A stretch of 64,000 bases of DNA from Sphingobium sp. AP50 (GTDB lineage: Bacteria; Pseudomonadota; Alphaproteobacteria; Sphingomonadales; Sphingomonadaceae), in the NCBI RefSeq assembly GCF_900109095.1, contig NZ_FNYZ01000001.1, forward strand, positions 806,001-870,000, in the 5' to 3' direction. Both the position numbers and the translations under genes were made by a program. Shown here piece by piece: positions 8,649 to 17,038 of this stretch; within the stretch, counting starts at the first letter, position 1; each line of letters begins with the position of its first letter. Under the pieces are notes generated by a model. It saw nothing but the letters and a program-made list of their open reading frames with translations, was not told the DNA's origin and did not search any database.

Positions 8649-10596
8649 GCGTAACCGCCAACGCCTGCCCCAAAGCCGCCAGCGTATAGGGTTTGCGCAG
8701 CACCGCATGCCCTTCGAAATCGGCGCTGTCATTGGTGTCGCCAGCATAGCCGGTGACGAACAGCACCGGCAGATGGCGGAACCGCGCGGGCAGGGCCTTC
8801 ACCATTTCCGGCCCGGTCATTTCGGGCATCAGCACGTCGCTGATGATCAGGCCGATGTCGCCATTATGCGCCAGCAGCTTTTCGGCCTTGGCTGGATGGT
8901 CGCAGGCGATCGGCAAATGGCCCAGTTCGCTCAATGCCGCCATCGTCTGGTTCAGCACGCGCGGATCATCCTCCACCACCAAAATGCGGGTCGGCGGCTG
9001 TTCCACCGGCGCGCGGGCAAAGGCGATCGCCTCGGCCGCGTCGCCCGCCACCGCCTCGATGGAGCGCGGCAGGTAGATATGCACGCTGCTGCCCTTGCCC
9101 GGTTCGGACTCGATGCGGATTTCGCCTTCGCTCTGGCGCACGAAGCCGAATATCTGGCTGAGGCCCAGCCCCGTACCCTTGCCCACCGGCTTGGTGGTGA
9201 AGAAAGGCTCGAACACCCGCGCCAGCACTTCGGGCGTCATGCCGCAGCCATCGTCGGTGACGCTCAGCGCAATATAGTCGCCCGCCGCGCATTCGCCGAT
9301 CTCGCCCACCTTCAGCCGGACCTGCCCGGTCGCCAGCATCAGCCGTCCGCGGCCCTCCATCGCATCGCGCGCATTGACGCACAGGTTCAGGATCGCATTT
9401 TCCATCTGATGCTGGTCGACGAAGATGCGCCAACCCTGCGCCTCCTGCGCGAAGCCGACGGTGATCTGGTCGCCAATGGTGCGGTCGATCAGGTCGGCCA
9501 TGCCCGATAATAGCGTGTCGGGGTCGACCGCGCTGGGCAACAGCGGTTCGGACCGGGCAAAGGCCAGCAGCCGGCGGGTCAGCGCCGACGCGCGATTGGC
9601 CCCGTCCATCGCATTGTCCAGATGGCGCACCGCCTCCTCGGGCTTCAGGTGCAGCTTGCGCTTCGCCAGTTCCAGCCCGCCGACGACCACGGCCAGCATA
9701 TTGTTGAAATCATGCGCGATGCCGCCGGTCAACTGGCCGACTGCGTCCATTTTCTGCATCTGGCGCAGATTATCCTCCGCCGCCAGCCGCTCGGTCGATT
9801 CCCGCTTCACCTGTTCATAGGCTTCGGACAGTTCGGCCGTTCGCGCGCGCACCGCGTCCTCCAGCCGGTCCGCGCGCTCGCCCTCAAATTCCGCCTGTCG
9901 CCGCGCATGGCGGCGCTCACGATAGGCCATATTGGCGAACCAGGCGGCAAACAAAATGCACACCAGCAGCGCCAGCCCCACCAGTTGCGATGTCTTGCCG
10001 AACGATGCGTTGCGATCGCCCGCCAGCGTCACCGCCAGGCTGCGTTCGCGCAGCCGCGCATTTTCGGCCGTGATTACCAGATCGAGCAAGGCGGTGATGC
10101 GCCGCAGATCCTGCGACTTGCCGGCCTGATGGAAACGCGCCAGCGCCGCCATCTTCTGGTCATAAGTGGTACGCAGGCCGATCTCGCTCAGTGTCTTGCC
10201 GCGCTCGGTAAAGGCATATTGCAGCGCCGCCACATTGCCGCGCTGCCACCCCGATCCGCGCGTGGCATAGGCCAGCGTCTTTAACTGGCTGGCCGCGCCG
10301 CGCCACTGGTCCTGAAACAGGCGGCCGGTGTCCGGGTCCAGACTGATCACATAGCGGGCCAGCGTCACTTCCGCCCGCGCCGTCCGCGCCTCGAACCCGC
10401 GCGCCAGTGCGATCACCTCGAAACTGCTTTGCTGTTCCGCCAGGGCGCGCTGATGATCGTCGGACGCATTGCTGGCGGTATAGACCAGCGCGCCCAGCGC
10501 TCCGATCAGCAGCGCGGCAAGCAACAGGGGCAGGGCGCGTCGCATCACGACACGCCCTGTCTTGTCCCGTTCATCCTGATAGTCGCTATCGGCCAT
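8605..10596 (-). CDS. Hybrid sensor histidine kinase with C-terminal receiver
   Basis: 663 residues. TM helices at ~21-40 and ~205-224 enclose a ~165-residue periplasmic, CHASE3-like helical sensor. A coiled linker leads to the dimerisation domain with His295 in GGIAHDFNNML, then N, G1 (DDGCGM), F and G2 (GKGTGLGLS) boxes, and a receiver (from ~540) whose phospho-acceptor is the Asp in LIISDVLMPEMTG. The GGIAHDFNN H-box marks the HWE/NtrB-like group often found with a receiver fused at the end. The signal and output partner are unknown; no separate regulator is adjacent. Inner membrane. Confidence 0.92.
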   Translation of the reverse strand: MADSDYQDERDKTGRVVMRRALPLLLAALLIGALGALVYTASNASDDHQRALAEQQSSFEVIALARGFEARTARAEVTLARYVISLDPDTGRLFQDQWRGAASQLKTLAYATRGSGWQRGNVAALQYAFTERGKTLSEIGLRTTYDQKMAALARFHQAGKSQDLRRITALLDLVITAENARLRERSLAVTLAGDRNASFGKTSQLVGLALLVCILFAAWFANMAYRERRHARRQAEFEGERADRLEDAVRARTAELSEAYEQVKRESTERLAAEDNLRQMQKMDAVGQLTGGIAHDFNNMLAVVVGGLELAKRKLHLKPEEAVRHLDNAMDGANRASALTRRLLAFARSEPLLPSAVDPDTLLSGMADLIDRTIGDQITVGFAQEAQGWRIFVDQHQMENAILNLCVNARDAMEGRGRLMLATGQVRLKVGEIGECAAGDYIALSVTDDGCGMTPEVLARVFEPFFTTKPVGKGTGLGLSQIFGFVRQSEGEIRIESEPGKGSSVHIYLPRSIEAVAGDAAEAIAFARAPVEQPPTRILVVEDDPRVLNQTMAALSELGHLPIACDHPAKAEKLLAHNGDIGLIISDVLMPEMTGPEMVKALPARFRHLPVLFVTGYAGDTNDSADFEGHAVLRKPYTLAALGQALAVTLSESRHPGTAAAAE

Positions 10597-10716
10597 TGAC
10601 CGTTACACTAGCCGAACAAGATTAAGGGCGGAACATCCATGGTGAAAAGTTCCGCCATAATCCGGCATCCCGTCGCGCCACAGGCTCGATCGGGCGTGGT
10701 TGCACGTGGCCGGGGT

Positions 10717-11946
10717 TCAGCCGATCGCGCCGGTGGCCTTGCCAGCAGCCTCGAACATGCCGATGATCTGCGTCACCTGATCGTCGCTATGCTCGGCGCA
10801 CAGCGAGCAGCGCAGCAGGAAGGTGCCGGCCGGGGTCGCCGGCGGACGCGCCATGTTGACGTACAGGCCCAGTTCCAGCAGCGTCTGCCACATGGCAACG
10901 GCCTGCATCTGGTCGCTCAGGATCACCGCGATGATCGCGGACTGCGGCGTCTCGCTGCCCAGCTTGAAGCCGAGGTCAGAGAGGCCCTTGTGCAGTCGCT
11001 GGCTGTTCTTCCACAGATGCGCGCGCTTTTCGCCCGCATGCATCAGCTTGCGGATGCTGGTCGCGGCGGTTGCGACGACGCTGGGCGGCAGCGACGCGGT
11101 GAAGACATAGGGACGGCAGACGAGGCGCAATATTTCGAACTTGGGATGGTTCGAGACACAGAAGCCGCCGACCGTGCCGACCGACTTGGAGAAGGTGCCG
11201 ACCACGAAGTCGATCTCACCCTCGACGCCCTGTTCTTCATAGGCGCCCCGGCCATTGGGGCCGAAGAAGCCCATGCCATGGGCTTCGTCGCACAGGATCA
11301 TGCAATTGGGATGCTTGCGGATGGCGGCGACCATGTCGGGCAGGGGGGCGACGTCGCCCAGCATCGAATAGACGCCTTCCAGCACCACCAGTTTCAGCGC
11401 GTCGGCGGGCAGGCGCCCCAGGCGCTTGTCCAGATCCTCGACGCTGTTGTGGCGGAAACGGACGATCTCCGCATTGCCCAGGCCACAGCCGTCATAGATG
11501 GACGCATGGCTGTCCGCGTCCAGCACGACATAGTCGCCCTTGCCCGCCAGCGTGGAAATGATGCCCAGATTGGCCTGATATCCGGTCGAAAAGACCATGG
11601 CGCCGCTGGTGCCGTAAAATTCCTTGAGCGCGTCCTCGACTTCCTTATGGCCCTGATAGGTGCCGTTCAGGACGCGGCTGCCGGTCGTGCCCGCGCCGAA
11701 TTCGTCCAGCGCCTTCTTGCCCGCCGCGACCACATCTGGGTCGAACGTCATGCCCATATAATTATAGGTGCCGAGCAGGATGGTTTCCTTGCCCTTGATG
11801 ATCGCGCGCGTGGGCGAGAGCACCTGATCCATCACGATCGCATAAGGATCGCGTACGCCGGTCGCCAGCAGCGCCTCACGCTCATTGATCAGCGGATCGA
11901 ATTTGGAAAACAGGTCGCGCGTTTCAGTCGCGGTGGCGTCGGTCAT
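10717..11946 (-). CDS. spt: Serine palmitoyltransferase
   Basis: 409 residues, alpha-oxoamine synthase fold, soluble homodimer type. It condenses serine with palmitoyl thioester to 3-ketosphinganine, the first step of sphingolipid synthesis. Nearly every block of Sphingomonas SPT is recognisable: LLGTYNYMGMTFDPDV, FSTGYQANLGIISTLAGKG, DADSHASIYDGC, LCDEAHGMGFFGPNG and the PLP lysine (~254) in GTFSKSVGTVGG. The ATG at 11946 has GAGGA eight bases upstream; a TTG 15 bases earlier is less likely. The ACP gene lies just upstream on the same strand, separated by a repeat. Confidence 0.96.
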   Translation of the reverse strand: MTDATATETRDLFSKFDPLINEREALLATGVRDPYAIVMDQVLSPTRAIIKGKETILLGTYNYMGMTFDPDVVAAGKKALDEFGAGTTGSRVLNGTYQGHKEVEDALKEFYGTSGAMVFSTGYQANLGIISTLAGKGDYVVLDADSHASIYDGCGLGNAEIVRFRHNSVEDLDKRLGRLPADALKLVVLEGVYSMLGDVAPLPDMVAAIRKHPNCMILCDEAHGMGFFGPNGRGAYEEQGVEGEIDFVVGTFSKSVGTVGGFCVSNHPKFEILRLVCRPYVFTASLPPSVVATAATSIRKLMHAGEKRAHLWKNSQRLHKGLSDLGFKLGSETPQSAIIAVILSDQMQAVAMWQTLLELGLYVNMARPPATPAGTFLLRCSLCAEHSDDQVTQIIGMFEAAGKATGAIG

Positions 11947-11963
11947 GATCTTGTTCCTCAACC

Positions 11964-12082
11964 CGTTCGTGCTGAGTAGGGACTGAGCGAAGTCGAAGGC
12001 CCATATCGAAGCACCTCGCGCTGGTCCCCGATCCTTCGATACCCTGCTTCGACTTCGCTCAGCAGCTACTCAGGACGAACGG
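11964..12082. repeat. Inverted repeat, family D copy 1
   Basis: Ends are CCGTTCGTGCTGAGTAGGGA... and ...TACTCAGGACGAACGG, with inner arms carrying CTGAGCGAAGTCGAAG and CTTCGACTTCGCTCAG. Related units lie at 16866-16983 and 30622-30725. This copy separates acp from spt within the sphingolipid pair, so both must be read through it or spt has its own promoter. Confidence 0.8.
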
Positions 12083-12092
12083 CGTAAAATGC

Positions 12093-12338
12093 TCAGGCGG
12101 TCTTCAGCTTGGCGACCGCGTCGACCAGTTGGCCCACGGTTTCGATTTCGGCCTGCATGTTCATGGTGATGATGATGTCGAACTCATCCTCGATCGCCGC
12201 GACGAAATCCATCACCGTCAGGCTGTCCCACTCCAGGTCGCCGGCAAAGCTGGTGGTTTCGCTCAGCGCGACGCCCTTCTTGTTGAAGGGTTCGATCTGC
12301 GCCGCAACGCTGTCGAAAATCTCGGTGCGATCGGTCAT
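12093..12338 (-). CDS. Acyl carrier protein dedicated to sphingolipid synthesis
   Basis: 81 residues with the phosphopantetheine serine Ser39 in DLEWDSLTVMDF, a four-helix ACP pattern and acidic composition. In alphaproteobacterial sphingolipid clusters (for example Caulobacter) an ACP next to spt supplies the acyl chain to SPT, so this is probably the same partner (often called AcpR). The start ATG at 12338 is chosen over an upstream frame that lacks ACP character. Same strand as spt. Confidence 0.9.
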   Translation of the reverse strand: MTDRTEIFDSVAAQIEPFNKKGVALSETTSFAGDLEWDSLTVMDFVAAIEDEFDIIITMNMQAEIETVGQLVDAVAKLKTA

Positions 12339-12458
12339 TATCGTGAAAATCTTTCCGTCAAAGCGCGGCATTTGCCGCTCACCTCCGCTCTTTGGCAAGC
12401 GAATAAGGCGTCAATCGGGCAGCATCGCGCCCGAATATGAAATGGCTTTTGCTTCCGC

Positions 12459-12737
12459 TTACCGGAAATTGTCGGCGTAGGCCTGCAATTTCAGCGTCTT
12501 GGGCGGGGTCGCGATGACGGTGTAGGCAACACCCTTCTTCTCCGCATAGGCAACAGCAGCCTCCTGCGACGGGAAGCTCAGCTTCAACTGCTGCTGCGTG
12601 TCGCCCGAACCGGCCCAGCCGGTCAGCGGATCGGCCTGCTTCGCTTCGGCGGGCGCATATTCCAGCACCCATTTGTGGGTCAGCGCCTTGCCGGACTGGA
12701 GGGCGTTCTTCTGGATCTGGTAAATGCGCGCGTTCAT
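12459..12737 (-). CDS. ETC complex I subunit, NDUFS4-like
   Basis: 92 residues: MNARIYQIQKNALQSGKA, KWVLEYAP, DPLTGWAGSGDTQQQLKLSF and EAAVAYAEKKGVAYTV match the short accessory complex I subunit (NDUFS4/18-kDa family) found in alphaproteobacteria and mitochondria. It acts at the peripheral arm of NADH dehydrogenase at the inner membrane face. It stands alone here, away from nuo genes. The ATG at 12737 sits 55 bp from the hrpB stop on the same strand. Confidence 0.92.
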   Translation of the reverse strand: MNARIYQIQKNALQSGKALTHKWVLEYAPAEAKQADPLTGWAGSGDTQQQLKLSFPSQEAAVAYAEKKGVAYTVIATPPKTLKLQAYADNFR

Positions 12738-12792
12738 CGCGAAAGACTCCGTAAATTCGTCATTTTGCGTTGCACCAATGGCCGCCGCCAAG

Positions 12793-15321
12793 TCAAGAGT
12801 TCCGCCGAGCATCCGCATTTTTGGTGCGCAATGTGGCGCTGGCGCTGGCCGGATCGTCGGGCCAGGGATGGCGCGGATAGCGGCCCCGCATTTCCTTCGC
12901 CACATCGCGCCAGTTGCCCGCCCAGAAGCCCGGCAGATCGCGGGTCGTCTGGATCGGCCGCCCGGCCGGGGAGGTGAGCGACAGGACCAGCGGAATGCGC
13001 TGATTGCCGACTGTGGGATGCTGCGACAGGCCGAACAGCGCCTGCACCCGCAATTCCACGCGCGGCCCGCCTTCGGCGGCATAGTCGATCGCATGATGGC
13101 TCCCGGCGGGCGACCGGAAATCGGGCGGAGCCAGCCGGTCAAGCTGGCTCTTGCCATCCCATCCGATGATCCCCTCCAGCACGCCCGACAGTTGCGACCG
13201 GTCGATATCGGACAGCCTGCGCTTGCCCGTCAGCAGCGAGGGCAGCCATTCGTCCAGCGTCTCGATCAAAGCCGCGTCGGACAGCGCCTCCAGCCCCGCA
13301 AATTCCCCCCGCATCCGCAGCGATTGCGCCGCTTCCGACCATGGCAGCAGCGACAGCCCGCCCTGCCGCACGCCCTCCACCAAGGCAGCGACCACGGCAT
13401 CCGGATCAGGCCTGTCGTCCGACCCGGAGGACAGCCGCACCGCGCCCAGCCGCCGCTCGCGCAACGCCTCGATCCCGCCATTGCCTGGCCGGAACTTCAC
13501 CGTGCGATGCTCCATGATCCGCGCCCCGAACAGCGCGATCACATCGCTCTCCTCGATCGGCGCGGCGGACAGGATGCGCGCGCCTGCCGCGCTACCCTGC
13601 ACTTCGCCCACCGCCAGCCACGGCTCCCGCGCCAGCGGCGACAACGGATCAAGCCGAAACCCGCGCCCGCCCACACTCGTCCAGTCCGCACCATCGGCGG
13701 ACCGGCGCTTCGCCACGCGATCGGGGAAGGCAAGGGCGAGGCAGATGCCTTCACCCCTTCCCGCAGGCGGGAGGGGTCGATCAGAGGCACGTGTCTCTGA
13801 TCGAGGGGGTGGGCTAGTGCCACCGTTGCGCACATGCCCGCCCCCTAGCCCCCTCGCGCTTGCGGGAGGGGGAACAAGTTTCGCCCACCTTTTCGCCAGC
13901 CCTCTAGCCGCATCCGCCCGCTTGCCGCTTTCGCGCCGCCAGCGCTGCCGCCGCAGCGTCAGGTCGGTGTCCTGCCCGCCAATCCCGCGCTCGCCCAGCA
14001 GCACCGCAACCTCAGCCGCGACTTCCGCCAGCCCGATCTCGCCCGCGCGCACCAGCATATGGGCGATGCGCGGCGACAGCGGCAGCTTCGCCAACAGCTT
14101 CCCATGCGCCGTAATCCGCCCGTCCGCGTCCAGCGCCTCCAACACGGTCAGCCGCCCGCGCGCTTCCTCCACCGCAGCGGTCGGCGGCACATCCAGCCAG
14201 CGCAACGCGCCCGGATCGCTCACCCCCCACAGGGCGCAATCCAGCAGCAAACTCGACAGGTCGCTTTCCAAAATCTCCGGCGGGTCGAAGGGCGGCATGC
14301 CCGCGCTTGCCGCCGCCTCCCACAGCCGATAGGCGACGCCCGGCCGCTGCCGTGCCGCGCGCCCCGCGCGCTGGGTCGCCGACGCCTGACTGGCCCGCTC
14401 CGTCACCAGCCGCGTCACCCCCGCCGCCCGGTCATAACGCGGCCGCCGCGCCAGCCCACTGTCCACCACGATCCGCACCCCGTCGATGGTCAGGCTGGTT
14501 TCCGCGATCGAGGTGGCGAGAATGACCTTGCGCCGCCCTTCGCGCGACGGCCGGATCGCTGCCCGCTGCGCGCCGGGATCGAGCGACCCGTGCAGCATAT
14601 GCACCTCGATCGCGCCACCCGCGATGCGCTCTGCCGTCCGCTCGATCTCCCGCACGCCCGGCAGGAAGGCGAGCAGGTCGCCGTCGGCTTCCTCGGCCAG
14701 AGCCCGGCGGATCGCCGCCGCCATCTCGTCCTCGATCTTCTTCTCCGACGCACGGCCGATGTGGCGCAATTCCAGCGGCTGGATGCGCCCCTCGCTCTCG
14801 ATCACCGGCGCGCCATTGAGCAACGATGCAAAGCGCGCCCCATCCAAAGTCGCGGACATCGGCACGATCCGCAGATTCGGCCGCAGCGCTTCCTGCGCAT
14901 CCAGCGCCAGCGCCAGCCCGAAATCGCTGTCCAGGCTACGCTCATGCACTTCGTCGAACAGCACGGCCGACACGCCCGCCAGTTCCGGATCATCCTGTAT
15001 CCGCCGCACGAATATGCCTTCGGTCAGCACCAGCAGCCGCGTGCGCGCCGAAACCTTGCTGTCCATGCGCGTCGCATAGCCGACCGTACCGCCCGGCTGC
15101 TCGCCCATCATCTCGGCGATCCGCTCCGCCGCCGCCCGCGCCGCCAGCCTGCGCGGCGACAGCAGCAGCACTTGGCCTTGGCACCATGGTTCATTCAGTA
15201 GGGCAGGGGCCACCGCCGTCGTCTTCCCCGCGCCCGGCGGCGCGACCAGCACGGCATTGCTCCCCGTTCGCAACGCGGCAAGCAGGTCGGGCAGTACGGC
15301 GTGGATCGGCAGGTCGGTCAT
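12793..15321 (-). CDS. hrpB: ATP-dependent helicase HrpB (with repeat-encoded insertion)
   Basis: 842 residues, DExH-box RNA helicase family. Walker A APPGAGKTT (~27-35), DEVHERS (~119), SAT, and the QRAGRAAR motif VI are present, followed by HA2 and the HrpB C-terminal domain. Residues ~483-522 (about KLVPPPASARGLGGG to PLPPAGRGEG) are low-complexity Pro/Gly/Arg and come from a palindromic repeat inserted in frame (13753-13872). Homologues usually run straight from the RWA segment to LALAFPDRVA. The ATG at 15321 is preferred because Walker A begins about 27 residues later. Cellular role of HrpB is poorly defined. Confidence 0.93.
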   Translation of the reverse strand: MTDLPIHAVLPDLLAALRTGSNAVLVAPPGAGKTTAVAPALLNEPWCQGQVLLLSPRRLAARAAAERIAEMMGEQPGGTVGYATRMDSKVSARTRLLVLTEGIFVRRIQDDPELAGVSAVLFDEVHERSLDSDFGLALALDAQEALRPNLRIVPMSATLDGARFASLLNGAPVIESEGRIQPLELRHIGRASEKKIEDEMAAAIRRALAEEADGDLLAFLPGVREIERTAERIAGGAIEVHMLHGSLDPGAQRAAIRPSREGRRKVILATSIAETSLTIDGVRIVVDSGLARRPRYDRAAGVTRLVTERASQASATQRAGRAARQRPGVAYRLWEAAASAGMPPFDPPEILESDLSSLLLDCALWGVSDPGALRWLDVPPTAAVEEARGRLTVLEALDADGRITAHGKLLAKLPLSPRIAHMLVRAGEIGLAEVAAEVAVLLGERGIGGQDTDLTLRRQRWRRESGKRADAARGLAKRWAKLVPPPASARGLGGGHVRNGGTSPPPRSETRASDRPLPPAGRGEGICLALAFPDRVAKRRSADGADWTSVGGRGFRLDPLSPLAREPWLAVGEVQGSAAGARILSAAPIEESDVIALFGARIMEHRTVKFRPGNGGIEALRERRLGAVRLSSGSDDRPDPDAVVAALVEGVRQGGLSLLPWSEAAQSLRMRGEFAGLEALSDAALIETLDEWLPSLLTGKRRLSDIDRSQLSGVLEGIIGWDGKSQLDRLAPPDFRSPAGSHHAIDYAAEGGPRVELRVQALFGLSQHPTVGNQRIPLVLSLTSPAGRPIQTTRDLPGFWAGNWRDVAKEMRGRYPRHPWPDDPASASATLRTKNADARRNS
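13753..13872. repeat. Palindromic repeat, family C, inside hrpB
   Basis: CCCTTCCCGCAGGCGGGAGGG at the left and CCCCTCGCGCTTGCGGGAGGGG at the right, with GGGGGTGGGC and GCCCGCCCCC between. This is the same layout as 40-163. It also contains a perfect 10-bp stem TCGATCAGAG/CTCTGATCGA around GCACGTGT (13777-13804), the counterpart of 4087-4114. About 117-120 bp, a multiple of three, with no stop in the hrpB frame. Confidence 0.8.
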
Positions 15322-15436
15322 CGCGCTTCCTGTCGCGCCAATCGAGGCTAAGCGCAAGGCAGAGGCGCGCGCAGAGTGAAGAGGCTGCCGACCTCTACCG
15401 TCTTCACGGGTGACGAGGGAAATGCAGGGCGGTTCG

Positions 15437-15658
15437 CTAAAGCTCGTTTCGCCACGCCGCCCGGGCGATGAAAAATGTCTGGCAGAATGCAAGAAGTCCG
15501 AGCACCGCAAATAATGAGAGCGTTAAGCCCTTATATTCGAACAGCGCGCCGGTAAAAATCATCGCTGCGAAACCGAGCCATGCCGGCAATCCGACGAACA
15601 GCATCAGTTTTTTCAACCAGAGAGGAAAAATCCGCCAGGATGCGTTGAACGACCACAT
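15437..15658 (-). CDS. Small hypothetical membrane protein
   Basis: 73 residues with two hydrophobic segments (LMLFVGLPAWLGFAAMIF and LSLFAVLGLLAFC) joined by a short polar loop, starting MWSFNASWRIF. Lower GC than hrpB beside it. The two-helix hairpin pattern makes a real membrane protein plausible. No family recognised. Confidence 0.5.
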   Translation of the reverse strand: MWSFNASWRIFPLWLKKLMLFVGLPAWLGFAAMIFTGALFEYKGLTLSLFAVLGLLAFCQTFFIARAAWRNEL

Positions 15659-16050
15659 GCCTAAAATCTATTTCACGATGAAAATATAATGGCAACAGCC
15701 GTCTCGGTTCGCTTGCGGGCAATCTAAGTCCCCCGTCACGTGCCATTCCTGACATCTTTCCTATCCACCCGGCCTCTGTTCTACCCTTGGCGATGGTACG
15801 CCTTCCCCTCACGCTTCAACCCTCGCTCGGCTGGCGCATACCTGCGGTGCCGCCTTCCCGGACGTGTCGCGTGCCAAGCGCGTTCCACGCGCGTCAGCCT
15901 GACCCAGTCTCTCTTGCTCCTGCCGCGTTACAGGCGCGTCGGGGAGGCGTCACAGGCGCGTTACAGGCGCAAAAGCCCGAAAACGCCCTGCGACACTATG
16001 AACTTCGTAGGAGATTGGAGCCGTCGCGTCGCGATCAGCGCCCCTTCCGC
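15659..16050. other. 392-bp stretch without a convincing gene
   Basis: Holds the 5' flank of the small membrane protein and the 3' flank of the TSUP gene. Around 15925-15970 the motif GTTACAGGCGC or GTCACAGGCGC occurs three times. Open frames here have poor composition and no recognisable motif. No terminator hairpin with a T-run was found. Confidence 0.6.
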
Positions 16051-16833
16051 TTACCCGAACAGATAGATGTGGATCGGGTTCTTCGGGTCCAGCAGCATCT
16101 TGGCGGTCAGCGCCAGCGACATGAGGATCAGCAGCGGCTTGATCAGCCGCGATCCGAAACGCATCGCCAGATGCGATCCGATCTGCCCGCCGGTGATGCT
16201 GCCCACCGCCATCGCCAGCCCCGCGATCCAGATCACATGCCCGCCTGCGATCATGGTCAGCAGGCCCGCGACATTGCTGGCGAAATTGGCCGCCTTGGTC
16301 TGGGCCGTGGCCCGCAGGATGGACAGGCCGCCCAGCGCCAGGAATATGGTGGTATAGAAAGCGCCAGCACCCGGCCCGAAAAAGCCGTCATAAAATCCCA
16401 CCACGCCGATCAGGCCGGACATGCCTGCCATGCCGACGCGCGCATGGCGATCCGCATCGCTCAGCTTGGGGGAGAAGGTGAAATAGGCCGCCATCGCCAC
16501 CAGCAAAGCGGGCATCAGCCCCGCCAGGATCGACGGATCGACCCGCTGCAACAGCCATGCGCCGCCGACCGACCCGATGAAGGCGGCGGCGATCGGCGCC
16601 TTGAACGCCTTCAGATCCATATGCCCGCGCCGCGCATAGGCGATGCAGGCGCCGAAGGTGCCAAGGCAGCTTTGCAGCTTGTTGGTGGCCACCGCCGGCA
16701 CCGGCGGCACGCCCGCCGCCAGCAGTGCGGGCAGGGCGATCAGCCCCCCGCCACCCGCCATCGCGTCGACGCACCCGGCCATGAGCGCCGCAGCCATAAG
16801 GAAAGCGATGGTTTCGGGGGACAGGATCAACAT
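16051..16833 (-). CDS. TSUP (TauE/SafE) family permease
   Basis: 260 residues, about seven or eight membrane helices, two repeated halves. N-terminal GCVDAMAGGGGLIALPALLAAG and the later ATAQTKAANFASNVAGLL are the paired TSUP signatures, and VGFYDGFFGPGAGAF is the second-half hallmark. The family exports or imports sulfite, sulfoacetate and other small organic anions; the substrate is not predictable here. Inner membrane. Monocistronic by context. Confidence 0.9.
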   Translation of the reverse strand: MLILSPETIAFLMAAALMAGCVDAMAGGGGLIALPALLAAGVPPVPAVATNKLQSCLGTFGACIAYARRGHMDLKAFKAPIAAAFIGSVGGAWLLQRVDPSILAGLMPALLVAMAAYFTFSPKLSDADRHARVGMAGMSGLIGVVGFYDGFFGPGAGAFYTTIFLALGGLSILRATAQTKAANFASNVAGLLTMIAGGHVIWIAGLAMAVGSITGGQIGSHLAMRFGSRLIKPLLILMSLALTAKMLLDPKNPIHIYLFG

Positions 16834-16865
16834 GACCTCGACAACAGGACTTCAGGCCCCAAAGT

Positions 16866-16983
16866 CCGTTCGTGCTGAGTAGGGGCTGAGCGAAGCCGAA
16901 GCCCCGTATCGAAGCATCCGCGCAAGGCCCAGTCCTTCGATACGCCGCTTCGATTTCGCTCAGCAGCTACTCAGGATGAACGG
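16866..16983. repeat. Inverted repeat, family D copy 2
   Basis: CCGTTCGTGCTGAGTAGGGG... at the left and ...CAGCAGCTACTCAGGATGAACGG at the right, with GCTGAGCGAAGCCGAAG and CTTCGATTTCGCTCAG inside. Very close to 11964-12082. Lies between the TSUP permease start and the polyprenyl synthase stop. Confidence 0.8.
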
Positions 16984-17038
16984 TTTGTTTTTGGGAAGGC
17001 CAAACCGGAAAAGGAAACGAACGATGCCGTCCGTCTCC

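Noticed and set aside
15925..15970. CRISPR or tandem repeat array
   Set aside because: Only three imperfect 11-base units without regular spacers.
15740..16066. Plus-strand frame of 108 codons in the 15.7-16.1 kb gap
   Set aside because: Low-complexity Arg/Ser/Pro text, no ribosome-binding site and overlap with the TSUP 3' end; no family similarity.
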